From the NCBI RefSeq assembly GCF_022346185.1, contig NZ_JAKRMS010000003.1, forward strand, positions 1-64,000: a stretch of DNA of 64,000 bases. The letters run 5' to 3'. The stretch comes from Cellulomonas sp. ACRRI. GTDB lineage: Bacteria > Actinomycetota > Actinomycetes > Actinomycetales > Cellulomonadaceae. The position numbers and the translations under genes were made by a program. The stretch's first letter is position 1, and each line of letters opens with the position of its first letter. The notes below the pieces were generated by a model. It was not told where the DNA came from. It did no database searches and saw only the letters and a program-made list of their open reading frames with translations. Of this stretch, positions 17,961 to 25,092 are shown piece after piece.

Positions 17961-18560
17961 CTACACGGCGCTCGTGGCTCGTCGTGACGGGGCCGCCGCG
18001 GCGGGCGCGCGGTTCAGGGCCCGGTAGATGGTGGTGCGGGAGACGCCGAGCACCTGCCCGATCTGGGCGACGGTCATGTCCTTCTGCTCATACATCCGTC
18101 GGGCCGCCCGGACCTGGTCCGCGGACAACGCCGACGGCCGCCCACCGCTGCGGCCCCGAGCACGAGCGGCCGCCAGGCCGGCGTTGGTGCGCTCTCGGAT
18201 CAGGTCGCGCTCGAACTCGGCCAGTGCCGCGAAGACGTGAAACACCAACCGTCCGCCTGGGGAGGTGGTGTCGATGGTCTCCTGCAACGACCGGAACCCC
18301 ACGCCGCGGTCGGCCAGGACCTGCAGCTGGTCGATCAGGTGGCGGATCGACCGGCCGAGCCGGTCCAGCCGCCACACCACCAGGGTGTCCCCCGGGCGCA
18401 GCTGGTCCAGCAGCTTGTCCAGCTCCGGCCGGTGCTGCAGCGACCCGGAGCCGGTGTCGACGAACACCCGGTAGCACCCGGCCTTGGTCAGCGCATCGAC
18501 CTGCAGCGACGCGTCCTGATCGGTTGTCGACACGCGCGCGTACCCCAGGAGATGCCCCAC
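17961..18560 (-). CDS. Serine resolvase of the Tn552-like transposon
   Basis: 199 aa from the GTG at 18560, chosen because it places 'GHLLGYARVST' at the N-terminus as in related resolvases; a GTG at 18590 would add ten residues. The catalytic Ser lies in 'ARVSTTDQD', and the Arg-rich core is 'VVWRLDRLGRS' and 'FERDLIRERT'. The C-terminal HTH is 'MTVAQIGQVLGVSRTTIYRAL'. It resolves cointegrates at the res site just upstream (18600-18700). Confidence 0.9.
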   Translation of the reverse strand: MGHLLGYARVSTTDQDASLQVDALTKAGCYRVFVDTGSGSLQHRPELDKLLDQLRPGDTLVVWRLDRLGRSIRHLIDQLQVLADRGVGFRSLQETIDTTSPGGRLVFHVFAALAEFERDLIRERTNAGLAAARARGRSGGRPSALSADQVRAARRMYEQKDMTVAQIGQVLGVSRTTIYRALNRAPAAAAPSRRATSAV

Positions 18561-18623
18561 GCGTCGACCGTAGCGAAACCCGTCCGACACGGGAAGTATC
18601 GCGCCGTAGTTTTCGGCACGCAG

Positions 18624-18688
18624 TTCCGCTACATCAGGCGCCTCGTCGACGACGCGCGCCGCCCGGCCCTCCGGCGCGTGTAGCGGAA
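18624..18688. promoter_or_regulatory. Candidate res site of the transposon
   Basis: TTCCGCTACA (18624-18633) and its inverse TGTAGCGGAA (18679-18688) form a perfect 10-bp dyad around a 45-bp spacer. Motifs with TTTTCGGCAC and TTTGCGGCAC lie beside them. The region sits between the resolvase start and the first cargo gene, where res of Tn552-like elements is expected. Subsite borders cannot be fixed by eye. Confidence 0.5.
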
Positions 18689-18723
18689 TCGTTCGTTTGC
18701 GGCACAGGCTGCCGGTTCAGTCA

Positions 18724-18742
18724 GTGCTGTATAGTTCAGCAC
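18724..18742 (+). promoter_or_regulatory. Operator/promoter of the cadmium regulator gene
   Basis: GTGCTG and CAGCAC are perfect inverted 6-bp arms around TATAGTT and abut the start codon at 18743. The spacer holds a -10-like TATAGT (18730-18735) exactly 7 nt before the ATG. The dyad is therefore a good autoregulatory operator, and the mRNA is probably leaderless. No clear -35 element is seen. Confidence 0.6.
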
Positions 18743-19102
18743 ATGCTGAGCATTGCTACTCGCCTGGACGTGATGAACCGGTTGGGCCGGGCAATGGCCG
18801 ACCCAACACGGTCACGGCTCCTGATGGCGTTGTTGGAGCGGCCCGCCTATCCGGCAGAGCTGGCACGCGACCTCGGGCTGACGCGCTCGAACGTGTCGAA
18901 CCATCTGGCTTGCCTGCGCGACTGCGGCATCGTGGTCGCCGAGCCCGAGGGCCGCCAGACACGTTACGAGATCGCCGACCCGCACCTGGCACGGGCGCTC
19001 AACGCACTGGTCGAGGTCACCCTCGCCGTGAATGAGAACGCTCCCTGCATCGATCCTGCCTGCCCTGTTCCCGGGTGCGCCAACGCGGAGCCTGACGCGT
19101 GA
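18743..19102 (+). CDS. cmtR: CmtR-like ArsR-family metal sensor
   Basis: 119 aa. Winged helix with 'LTRSNVSNHLACLRDCGIV', where the two Cys in 'CLRDC' match the Cd/Pb ligands Cys57 and Cys61 of mycobacterial CmtR. The tail 'CIDPACPVPGC' can give the third ligand. It should repress itself and the overlapping cadD-like gene (GTGA at 19099-19102) until Cd or Pb is bound. An operator abuts its start. Confidence 0.85.
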   Translation: MLSIATRLDVMNRLGRAMADPTRSRLLMALLERPAYPAELARDLGLTRSNVSNHLACLRDCGIVVAEPEGRQTRYEIADPHLARALNALVEVTLAVNENAPCIDPACPVPGCANAEPDA

Positions 19103-19698
19103 TCGTTTCCTCGGTCCTGCAGGCGATCGGCCTGTTCGTTGCCACCAACATCGACGACATCATCGTGCTCTCGCTGTTCTTCGCCCGGGGCGCAGGGCAA
19201 CGCGGGACGACGGCCCGGATCACCGCAGGCCAGTACCTCGGGTTCGCCGGCATCCTGGGCACCGCCGTGCTCGTGTCACTGGGCGCGGGAGCATTCCTTC
19301 CTGAAGAAGCCATCCCCTACTTCGGGCTCATCCCCCTGGCCCTAGGCCTGTGGGCCGCATGGCGGGCCTGGCGCGGGAGCGACGACGATGACGATGACGC
19401 CAAGGTTGAGGGCAAGAACGTCGGCGTCTTGACCGTCGCCGCGGTCACCTTCGCCAACGGAGGAGACAACATCGGCGTCTACGTCCCGGTCTTCCTCAAC
19501 GTGGGACCTGTAGCCGTGGTCGCCTACTGTGTCGTCTTCCTCCTGCTCGTCGCGATCCTCGTCATGCTGGCCAAGTTCATCGCCACGCGCCGACCGATCG
19601 CCGAAGTCCTCGAACGCTGGGAACACGTGCTGTTCCCGATCGTTCTGATCGGCCTGGGCATCGTCATCCTCGTCAGCGGCGGAGCCTTCGGCCTCTGA
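19099..19698 (+). CDS. cadD: CadD-family cadmium resistance transporter
   Basis: 199 aa with five to six membrane helices. CadD signature features are 'ATNIDDIIVLSLFFA' in the first helix and 'TFANGGDNIGVYVPVF' in the second half, with an acidic six-Asp loop near residue 96. Members give cadmium (and weak zinc) resistance in Gram-positive bacteria, by efflux or sequestration. It is translationally coupled to the sensor gene in front and is the classic cargo of Gram-positive resistance transposons. Confidence 0.88.
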   Translation: MIVSSVLQAIGLFVATNIDDIIVLSLFFARGAGQRGTTARITAGQYLGFAGILGTAVLVSLGAGAFLPEEAIPYFGLIPLALGLWAAWRAWRGSDDDDDDAKVEGKNVGVLTVAAVTFANGGDNIGVYVPVFLNVGPVAVVAYCVVFLLLVAILVMLAKFIATRRPIAEVLERWEHVLFPIVLIGLGIVILVSGGAFGL

Positions 19699-20010
19699 CG
19701 CCCTGCCCCGGCCCATGACGCATCTCGGTTGAGAGACTGCACGCACGGAGCGAAGAGCTCCGAGGAGAGGCATGGTGGATAGCCGCGCCGGCGTTGCCAT
19801 CGCGTGGCCGCGCTGGCAGATCTCGCGGTAGACCCGCGATCACCCCCTGGTTGTCGGCGCCAGCTGACCCGACCGCCACAGAACACCGACAAGGCCCCGC
19901 CACCTGAACGCCAAGACCACACGGTCTCCGCACGAACTGCGGGCTCCCCGCCTGTTCCACTTCCAAGGAAGTGGGACACGGGCCGCGCGGAACCGGTCAG
20001 CCGCTGCCGT
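19699..20010. other. Intergenic region between convergent cadD and merA
   Basis: No convincing gene. It contains a 6-bp hairpin (19746-19762) and the stronger CCACTTCC/GGAAGTGG dyad listed separately, both suited to end the two converging transcripts. Confidence 0.5.
19957..19974. terminator. Short perfect dyad, possible terminator
   Basis: CCACTTCC-AA-GGAAGTGG has perfect 8-bp arms with a 2-nt loop, 37 nt beyond the merA stop and downstream of cadD. There is no T-tract. It may stop convergent transcription or be a protein-binding palindrome. Confidence 0.35.
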
Positions 20011-21390
20011 TCACGCGCAGCAGCTCGTTGGCATGTCGCTGCGGAAGAGGCCGGCGCAGATGCGCAACGCCTCGCTCATGGTCAGGTAGGGCGCCCAGGT
20101 GTCGGCGAGGTCGTCGACGGTGAGCCCGAACTTGATCGCGTAGGTCGCGGCGAGCATCACGTCGCCGGCGCCGTCGAGGGCGGCGTGGACCCCGAGGATC
20201 TTGCGGGTGTGGGCGTCGACGACGACCTTGAGCGTGCCGCGGGTGTCGCGGTTGGCGAGCGATCGGGGGATGTCCTGGGCATCCAAGACCCGGGAGTCGC
20301 ACTCGTGCCCGGCGGCCAGTGCCTGCTGCTCGGTCAGGCCCGCGGAGGCGAGCTGGGGGGTCGTGAACGTCACCGACGGCAGGCCGCGGTAGTCGACGGT
20401 GGTGGGCCGGCCAAGGGCTCCGGCAGCTGCAGCGTGACCGGTCTGTGCAGCGACGTAGACGTACTGCGGGGCGCCGGAGACGTCACCGGCGGCGAAGATC
20501 CGCGGGTTGCTCGTGCGCTGGTGCGCATCCACCGTGATGAACCGTCGGTCGTCGGTGTGCACCCCGGCGTCGTCCAGCCCGAGGTCGTCGGTGTTCGCGT
20601 GCCTCCCGGTGGCCACCAGCAGACGCTGACCGGTCAGCTGCGCGCCGCGCTCGGTCCGGACCAGCACGGCGCCGTCGGCGGTGCGCTCGAGCGCCACCGC
20701 GCGTTCCTCCACGACGGTGATGCCGTCGTCGGCGAACACGGTCCGCAGCACGTCCGCGACCTCTGGCTCGGCGTGAGGCGCGAGCCGGCCGACGAGCGTG
20801 ACCGCGACACCGAGCTGGGACCAGAGCTGGGCCTGCTCGAGCCCGACGTACCCACCGCCGAGCACCACCATCGAGGAGGGGATGTCCTGCAGCTCCATCG
20901 CGGTGGTGCTCGTCAGCGGGTCGATCGTGTCCATGCCTGGCAGGGCCGGGATGTGAGCGGCCGAGCCTGTCGCGACGATGTATGCCGCGCCGGCGACTCG
21001 CTCACCGTCGACCTCGAGCGTCTGCTCGTCGACGAATCGCGCGTGGCCGTACATGACCGGGAAGCCGTGCGCCTCGGCCACGTCGGTGTACTTCGCCTGA
21101 CGGAGCCGGTCGATCAGCTCCTGCTTCTGCGCCATCAGAGCCGCCAGGTCGACGCCCCCCGCGCCGGTCGGGAGGCCGGGGAACGGGTTGACGAGCGCCC
21201 GGTGACGGCGCCCCGCGGCCGCGAGCAGGTTCTTGCTCGGGATGCACCCCACGTTCAAGCACGTTCCACCCAGCACCCCGTGCTCGACCAGCAAGACCGA
21301 CTTCCCGCGCGACCGGGCCTCAATCCCCGCGGCCATCGCCGCCCCTCCGCTACCGATGACGACCAGGTCCCACGTCTCTTCCATGCCCAT
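20011..21390 (-). CDS. merA: Mercury(II) reductase (MerA)
   Basis: 459 aa from the ATG at 21390 (a second ATG lies at 21384). FAD-dependent disulphide reductase: 'IGSGGAAMAAGIEA' nucleotide-binding fold, redox 'GGTCLNVGCIPSK', second fold 'VVLGGGYVGLEQAQ', and 'FAAGDVSG'. The C-terminal pair of Cys in 'PTSCCA' is diagnostic of MerA against other family members. No N-terminal heavy-metal domain is present, as in many Gram-positive enzymes. It reduces Hg2+ to Hg0 with NADPH. Divergent from merR across a MerR-type operator; no mer transport genes are visible. Confidence 0.9.
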   Translation of the reverse strand: MGMEETWDLVVIGSGGAAMAAGIEARSRGKSVLLVEHGVLGGTCLNVGCIPSKNLLAAAGRRHRALVNPFPGLPTGAGGVDLAALMAQKQELIDRLRQAKYTDVAEAHGFPVMYGHARFVDEQTLEVDGERVAGAAYIVATGSAAHIPALPGMDTIDPLTSTTAMELQDIPSSMVVLGGGYVGLEQAQLWSQLGVAVTLVGRLAPHAEPEVADVLRTVFADDGITVVEERAVALERTADGAVLVRTERGAQLTGQRLLVATGRHANTDDLGLDDAGVHTDDRRFITVDAHQRTSNPRIFAAGDVSGAPQYVYVAAQTGHAAAAGALGRPTTVDYRGLPSVTFTTPQLASAGLTEQQALAAGHECDSRVLDAQDIPRSLANRDTRGTLKVVVDAHTRKILGVHAALDGAGDVMLAATYAIKFGLTVDDLADTWAPYLTMSEALRICAGLFRSDMPTSCCA

Positions 21391-21397
21391 CGACGGA

Positions 21398-21428
21398 CCG
21401 TAAACGTTCCACCGCACGGCAAGGTCAA
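21398..21428 (-). promoter_or_regulatory. MerR-type promoter/operator for merA
   Basis: Reading toward merA, TTGACC (21428-21423) is followed after 19 bp by TTACGG (21403-21398). The long 19-bp spacer and the imperfect dyad within it (CCTTGCC versus GGTGGAACG) are typical of promoters that MerR proteins activate by untwisting. It lies between merA and the divergent regulator gene. Confidence 0.6.
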
Positions 21429-21445
21429 GACGTAGCCTTGAGACC

Positions 21446-21844
21446 ATGAGGATCGGGGAGCTGGCCGAGCAGGCGGGTATGACGACGAAGACCTTGAGGT
21501 TCTACGAGCAGGCGCAGGTGCTGCCGCAGCCGGCCCGGACCGCGTCGGGCTACCGCGACTACGACGAGACATCGCTCGCGCGGCTCCGCTTCGTCCGAGC
21601 CGCCCAGGGTGCCGGCTTGAGCCTCGCCGAGATCCGCACCATCATCACGGTCCGCGAAGACCAAGGGCCGCCCTGCGGACACGTCACCGCGCTGCTCGAC
21701 CGACACGCCGCTGCCCTGGACGAGCGCATCGCAGAGCTCGAGGCGACGCGCGAGGAGGTCCGCCGGCTCCGGGACCGCGCAGCCACCCTGAACCCCGCGG
21801 CCTGCTCCGAGGACGGCGTCTGCCACGTCATCCCCACCCACTGA
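21446..21844 (+). CDS. merR: MerR-family metal-responsive regulator
   Basis: 132 aa. N-terminal winged HTH 'MRIGELAEQAGMTTKTLRFY', then a coiled-coil dimer helix. Metal ligands can be Cys77 ('GPPCGHV'), Cys120 and Cys126 ('ACSEDGVC'). The spacing of the last two (5 residues) is shorter than in Tn21 MerR (8), so Hg, Pb or Cd response cannot be told from sequence alone; the merA partner favours Hg. It would act on the shared 21398-21428 operator. Confidence 0.82.
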   Translation: MRIGELAEQAGMTTKTLRFYEQAQVLPQPARTASGYRDYDETSLARLRFVRAAQGAGLSLAEIRTIITVREDQGPPCGHVTALLDRHAAALDERIAELEATREEVRRLRDRAATLNPAACSEDGVCHVIPTH

Positions 21845-21999
21845 CAGGCGGCCGCGGGCTTAGAGTCGGTGCTGGCGCGGAGGGCGCCACCGGGCCCGCG
21901 GACAGGACTGAGTCCACCTCCACAGCACCACGACGAACCACTCCCGTCGACGATCTCCTCTGCCTGGCAGCGCGGGCCGCCAGCTCCTAAGGAGACGTC

Positions 22000-23026
22000 A
22001 TGCCCCTTCTGCCAGCGCGCGCCGACCTCGAGCAGCTCCGGCGCCAGGCCAAGGACCTTCTACGGACGGCCGAACGCGGTGACCCAGCTGCCGTCGCCCG
22101 GATCCGCTCCGTATCCGAGCAGCTCGCCCTGAGCTCAGCGCAACTCTCCGTGGCCCGCGAGTATCGGGTTCCCCCACTGGGCCAAGCTCAAGCTCGAGGT
22201 CCAGCGACGCGCCATCCTGGACAGCGGCGACGCCGCCCGGCTGGTCGACCTGCTCGCCGCGCACCCCGAGCTGGCCGTCCAGAGGATGTCCGGGTGGTGT
22301 GACCACCTGCACGGAGCCAGCCCCCTGGGCTACGTGGCGATGATGCGCTTCGACACCACGCGCGACACCTGGCGAGACGTCCCCGGCACCGCTGCTCTCG
22401 CCCGCGCGCTCCTCGACGCCGGCGCTCCGGTCGAAGGCGATCCCCTGGACGCCGAGACGCCCTTGATGACCGCCGCCAGCTACGGCGACGCGGAGGTCGC
22501 GCGGGTCCTCGTCGAGGCTGGAGCGGACCTGGACGCGACCGCGTCGCCCACCGCCGGTGGCGTCCCAGGAGGGACCGCCCTCCGACACGCTGTCGTCTTC
22601 GGCATGACCGACGTCGTGGACGTCCTACTCGCCGCCGGAGCGCAGGACCTGGTTCAGGCTGCGGCTGCTGGTGACGTCACCGGCGCCCTGAGCTCCGAGA
22701 CCTGTGAAGAGGATCGCGTCGCGGCCCTGCGGACTGCCGCGGCACACGGCCGGCTGAACGTGATCGATCAGCTCATCGCAGCGTCCACGCCCGTAGATGG
22801 GGTCGACCGGGACGGATCCACCGCCCTGCACGAGGCCGCCTTCTCCGGCCGAGCCGACAGCGTTACCCGCCTGCTCCATCACGGCGCAGACCCCACGCGC
22901 CGCGACACGAGATTTGGCAGCACGCCCCTGGAGTGGTGCCAGCACCAGCGCGCCGAGATCGGGCCCGGGAAGGGACACGACGAGGTCGAGGATGTCCTGC
23001 GACCCATCACTCCCGGCGCCACCTGA
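22000..23026 (+). pseudogene. Ankyrin-repeat protein gene broken by a +1 frameshift
   Basis: The ATG at 22000 opens a typical N-terminus ('ARADLEQLRRQAKDLLRTA', 'ALSSAQLSVAREY'). At about 22165 one extra base moves the natural continuation ('GFPHWAKLKLEVQRRAIL') into another frame, which runs on to the stop at 23026. The second part holds ankyrin repeats such as 'ETPLMTAASYGDAEVARVLV' and 'STALHEAAFSGRADSVTRLL'. The two halves join cleanly when one C is removed, so either the gene is a recent pseudogene or the base is a sequencing error. Its link to metal resistance is unknown. Confidence 0.75.
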
Positions 23027-23044
23027 CTGTCCCGCCACGCTGCG

Positions 23045-23085
23045 GCGGCAGAACCCCGCCATTTAGCGCCGAAAGTCACACGACA
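23045..23085. repeat. Right terminal inverted repeat of the Tn552-like transposon
   Basis: GAAAGTCACACGACA at 23071-23085 ends in CGACA and is, inverted, TGTCGTGTGACTTTC, matching the left end at 15679-15693 over TGTGACTTTC without mismatch. This fixes an element of about 7.4 kb that includes the transposition genes, resolvase, cadmium and mercury genes and the broken ankyrin gene. Confidence 0.6.
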
Positions 23086-23171
23086 CGCCAGGGGAGTGGT
23101 GTCCAGAACCCGTGTCCGAAACCGAGGTGTCCGCAACGTCGTCGTCGACGAGTTCCGTACGCTCCGAGCCC

Positions 23172-23726
23172 ATGGGACAGCTGCTGGGGTACGCGAGGGT
23201 GTCGACGGATCTGCAGGACCCGGCGCTGCAGCACGACGCGCTCGAGCGTGCGGGCGTCGACCGGGTCTGGACCGATCACGCGAGCGGCACGGTCGCGGAC
23301 CGTCCGCAGCTCGCCGCGGTGCTCGACTACGCGCGCGCCGGCGACGTCCTGGTCGTGTGGCGGCTAGACCGCCTGGGGCGGTCAGTGCAGCACCTGGTGG
23401 CCACCGTCACCGACCTCGGAGCCCGCGGCGTCGAGCTGCGGTCGCTGAACGAGGGGATCGACACCACCACGCCAGCCGGACGGCTGACGTTCCACGTGTT
23501 CGCGGCGATGGCCGAGTTCGAGGCCATGGTCGCCGGAACCCGGCTCCGCGAGCGAAGACAAACTGCGCATCCTCAGCTCGTGGATAGCTACGCCTGCGTC
23601 CCGCTCCCACTCCGCGTCAGATGCGGGATCCAGCGAAGCGCCCCCACACTCGGCCACCTAAAGAGTCGGTCAAGCGCGCTGGCCAGAGAGATGCGCCGAC
23701 TACAAAGCGGACATAACCTACATTAA
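23172..23726 (+). pseudogene. Truncated second serine resolvase
   Basis: From ATG 23172 the protein begins 'MGQLLGYARVSTDLQDPALQ', has the catalytic Ser and 'VVWRLDRLGRSVQHLV', and runs to 'VFAAMAEFEAM' near 23525. There the family sequence stops abruptly; the expected 'FER..IRERT' and the C-terminal HTH are replaced by unrelated residues up to the stop at 23726. It is a different lineage from the transposon's own resolvase and lies outside the right terminal repeat, so it is a remnant of an older element. Confidence 0.75.
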
Positions 23727-23768
23727 CGGCGTTGCCTCGACCACTCGCTGCGCCACCTGCGGAAGCCG

Positions 23769-24140
23769 TCAGCGCGAGCCCGCGATCACGCGGTCAGCCG
23801 CGTGACGGACCGACAGCATCCGCACCGACCACCAGAGGGCGGCGACGAGCAACAGCAGCAGAGCGACAGCAGCGATCCACCGCACACCGGGCACCATGGC
23901 GCCTACCCACGGGGCCGGCAGCACCGTGGAGTGATCGCCCTCGACCAGCAGCGCGGAGTCATCGCCCGGGAGTAGGAACGTCGCGCCAAGAGCGATGCCG
24001 AGCCCGGCGGCGAGCACGAGACTCGCGAACCGCTTCCTCCGGTACTCGTCCCGCCGAAGCTCCGCCATTGCGCGCACCGTCTCCGCCAGCGCGCGAGCCT
24101 CTTCCTCAGCTCGCGAGGCCGCGGCACGCCGCCTCATCAC
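23769..24140 (-). CDS. Small two-helix membrane protein, unknown
   Basis: 123 aa from GTG 24140 (GTGA overlap with the upstream gene; an ATG follows directly at 24137). A basic coiled-coil N-terminus (residues 1-36) precedes two membrane helices (about 39-58 and 83-105) with a short outside loop. No family recognised. It is the last gene of the relaxase-side operon before the transposon region. Confidence 0.55.
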   Translation of the reverse strand: MMRRRAAASRAEEEARALAETVRAMAELRRDEYRRKRFASLVLAAGLGIALGATFLLPGDDSALLVEGDHSTVLPAPWVGAMVPGVRWIAAVALLLLLVAALWWSVRMLSVRHAADRVIAGSR

Positions 24141-24595
24141 CGCTCCCCGCCCTCAGCGTCGCGGTCCCCGAGCGACCACCTGAGGTCGGGCCAGGCGGCC
24201 ACTACATGTGGGGCCAGGTCCACGACCTCGGGCACCCGGTCCCAGGCGTCGCGGCGCCCGCCGGCGTGCTGGACGGCGGCCGCCAGCAGAGTCAGCCAGT
24301 TCGGGTCGACCGAGACCAGGTCGCCGATCTTCACCTCCGGGGCGCCGACGACGTCCGACAGCGACGCGGCGAACATGAGCACGCGGCGCTCACCGGACGA
24401 CAGCGACCCGACGTGCTCGGGGATCTCCGCGAAGTCGATCCAGATGTCATCGGGCGCCGTCCCTCCGGACGGCTCGCGCCGGACCCAGGGGTTGCCGGGC
24501 CGGGCGAAACCGGTGCGGATCAGGAGTTCGGTCGCCGCCTCCGTCGGGTAGATGCCGCGCGCCCAGGCCCGCAGCCTCGTGTGGAGCTCGTCCAT
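24137..24595 (-). CDS. Hypothetical protein of the mobilisation region
   Basis: 152 aa. The ATG at 24595 has a strong GGAGGA ribosome site 5 nt upstream, which decides this start. The protein is acidic to neutral, soluble and partly helical ('MDELHTRLRAWARGIYPTEA', 'VDPNWLTLLAAAVQHAGG'). Similar reading frames occur beside conjugation genes in actinobacteria, but I cannot assign a function. Confidence 0.6.
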   Translation of the reverse strand: MDELHTRLRAWARGIYPTEAATELLIRTGFARPGNPWVRREPSGGTAPDDIWIDFAEIPEHVGSLSSGERRVLMFAASLSDVVGAPEVKIGDLVSVDPNWLTLLAAAVQHAGGRRDAWDRVPEVVDLAPHVVAAWPDLRWSLGDRDAEGGER

Positions 24596-24627
24596 GCGTT
24601 CCTCCGTGGTGGTCTTGACCGGGATGA

Positions 24628-24951
24628 CTAGTGGCTGGCCTTGCGGCGGTGGTTCCGCACGCTCTCCGGGGTCCCCGGGTAACCGCAGCCTGGCGCCGGG
24701 CAGCGTTCCCAGGCGCCCGACGCCACGGCGGCCGCGGTGACCGACTCCCGGCCGGGACCGAATCCGTGCTCGAGCAGAAGCTGTGCGACCTCGCCGCCGT
24801 ACTTCGCCGCAAGCAGGGCACCCTCGGCGACCTTGTCGTGGCCTCTGGCGAAGAAGGCGCGGCGACCGACGTCGGCGCCGCACCCGCACCAGCACGAGCC
24901 GGCAGGCAGCGCACGGGGAGTCTCTGCGTTCATGCGTTCAAGGCAGTACAT
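24628..24951 (-). CDS. Small Cys-containing protein, possible zinc finger
   Basis: 107 aa from ATG 24951 (a second ATG at 24933 would give 101 aa). Near the N-terminus 'SCWCGCGADVGRRAFFARGHDK' (shown in part) packs three Cys and a His in a treble-clef-like order, and 'RCPAPGCGYPG' supplies a second Cys pair near the C-terminus. This suggests one or two structural zinc sites and DNA or protein binding. It lies downstream of the relaxase gene on the same strand. Confidence 0.55.
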   Translation of the reverse strand: MYCLERMNAETPRALPAGSCWCGCGADVGRRAFFARGHDKVAEGALLAAKYGGEVAQLLLEHGFGPGRESVTAAAVASGAWERCPAPGCGYPGTPESVRNHRRKASH

Positions 24952-25092
24952 CTAGAAGCCCGGTCAAGAGCGTTCTCGCAGCCGGCGCGCGACCGTTCCG
25001 TAGCGGCCGGGCGCCCGCCCTCAGACGCAACCTGCCACCGCGCCGCGCTCGCGCTCGTGCGGGTCATCTCGTCGATGCCTGACCGTCGGTGC

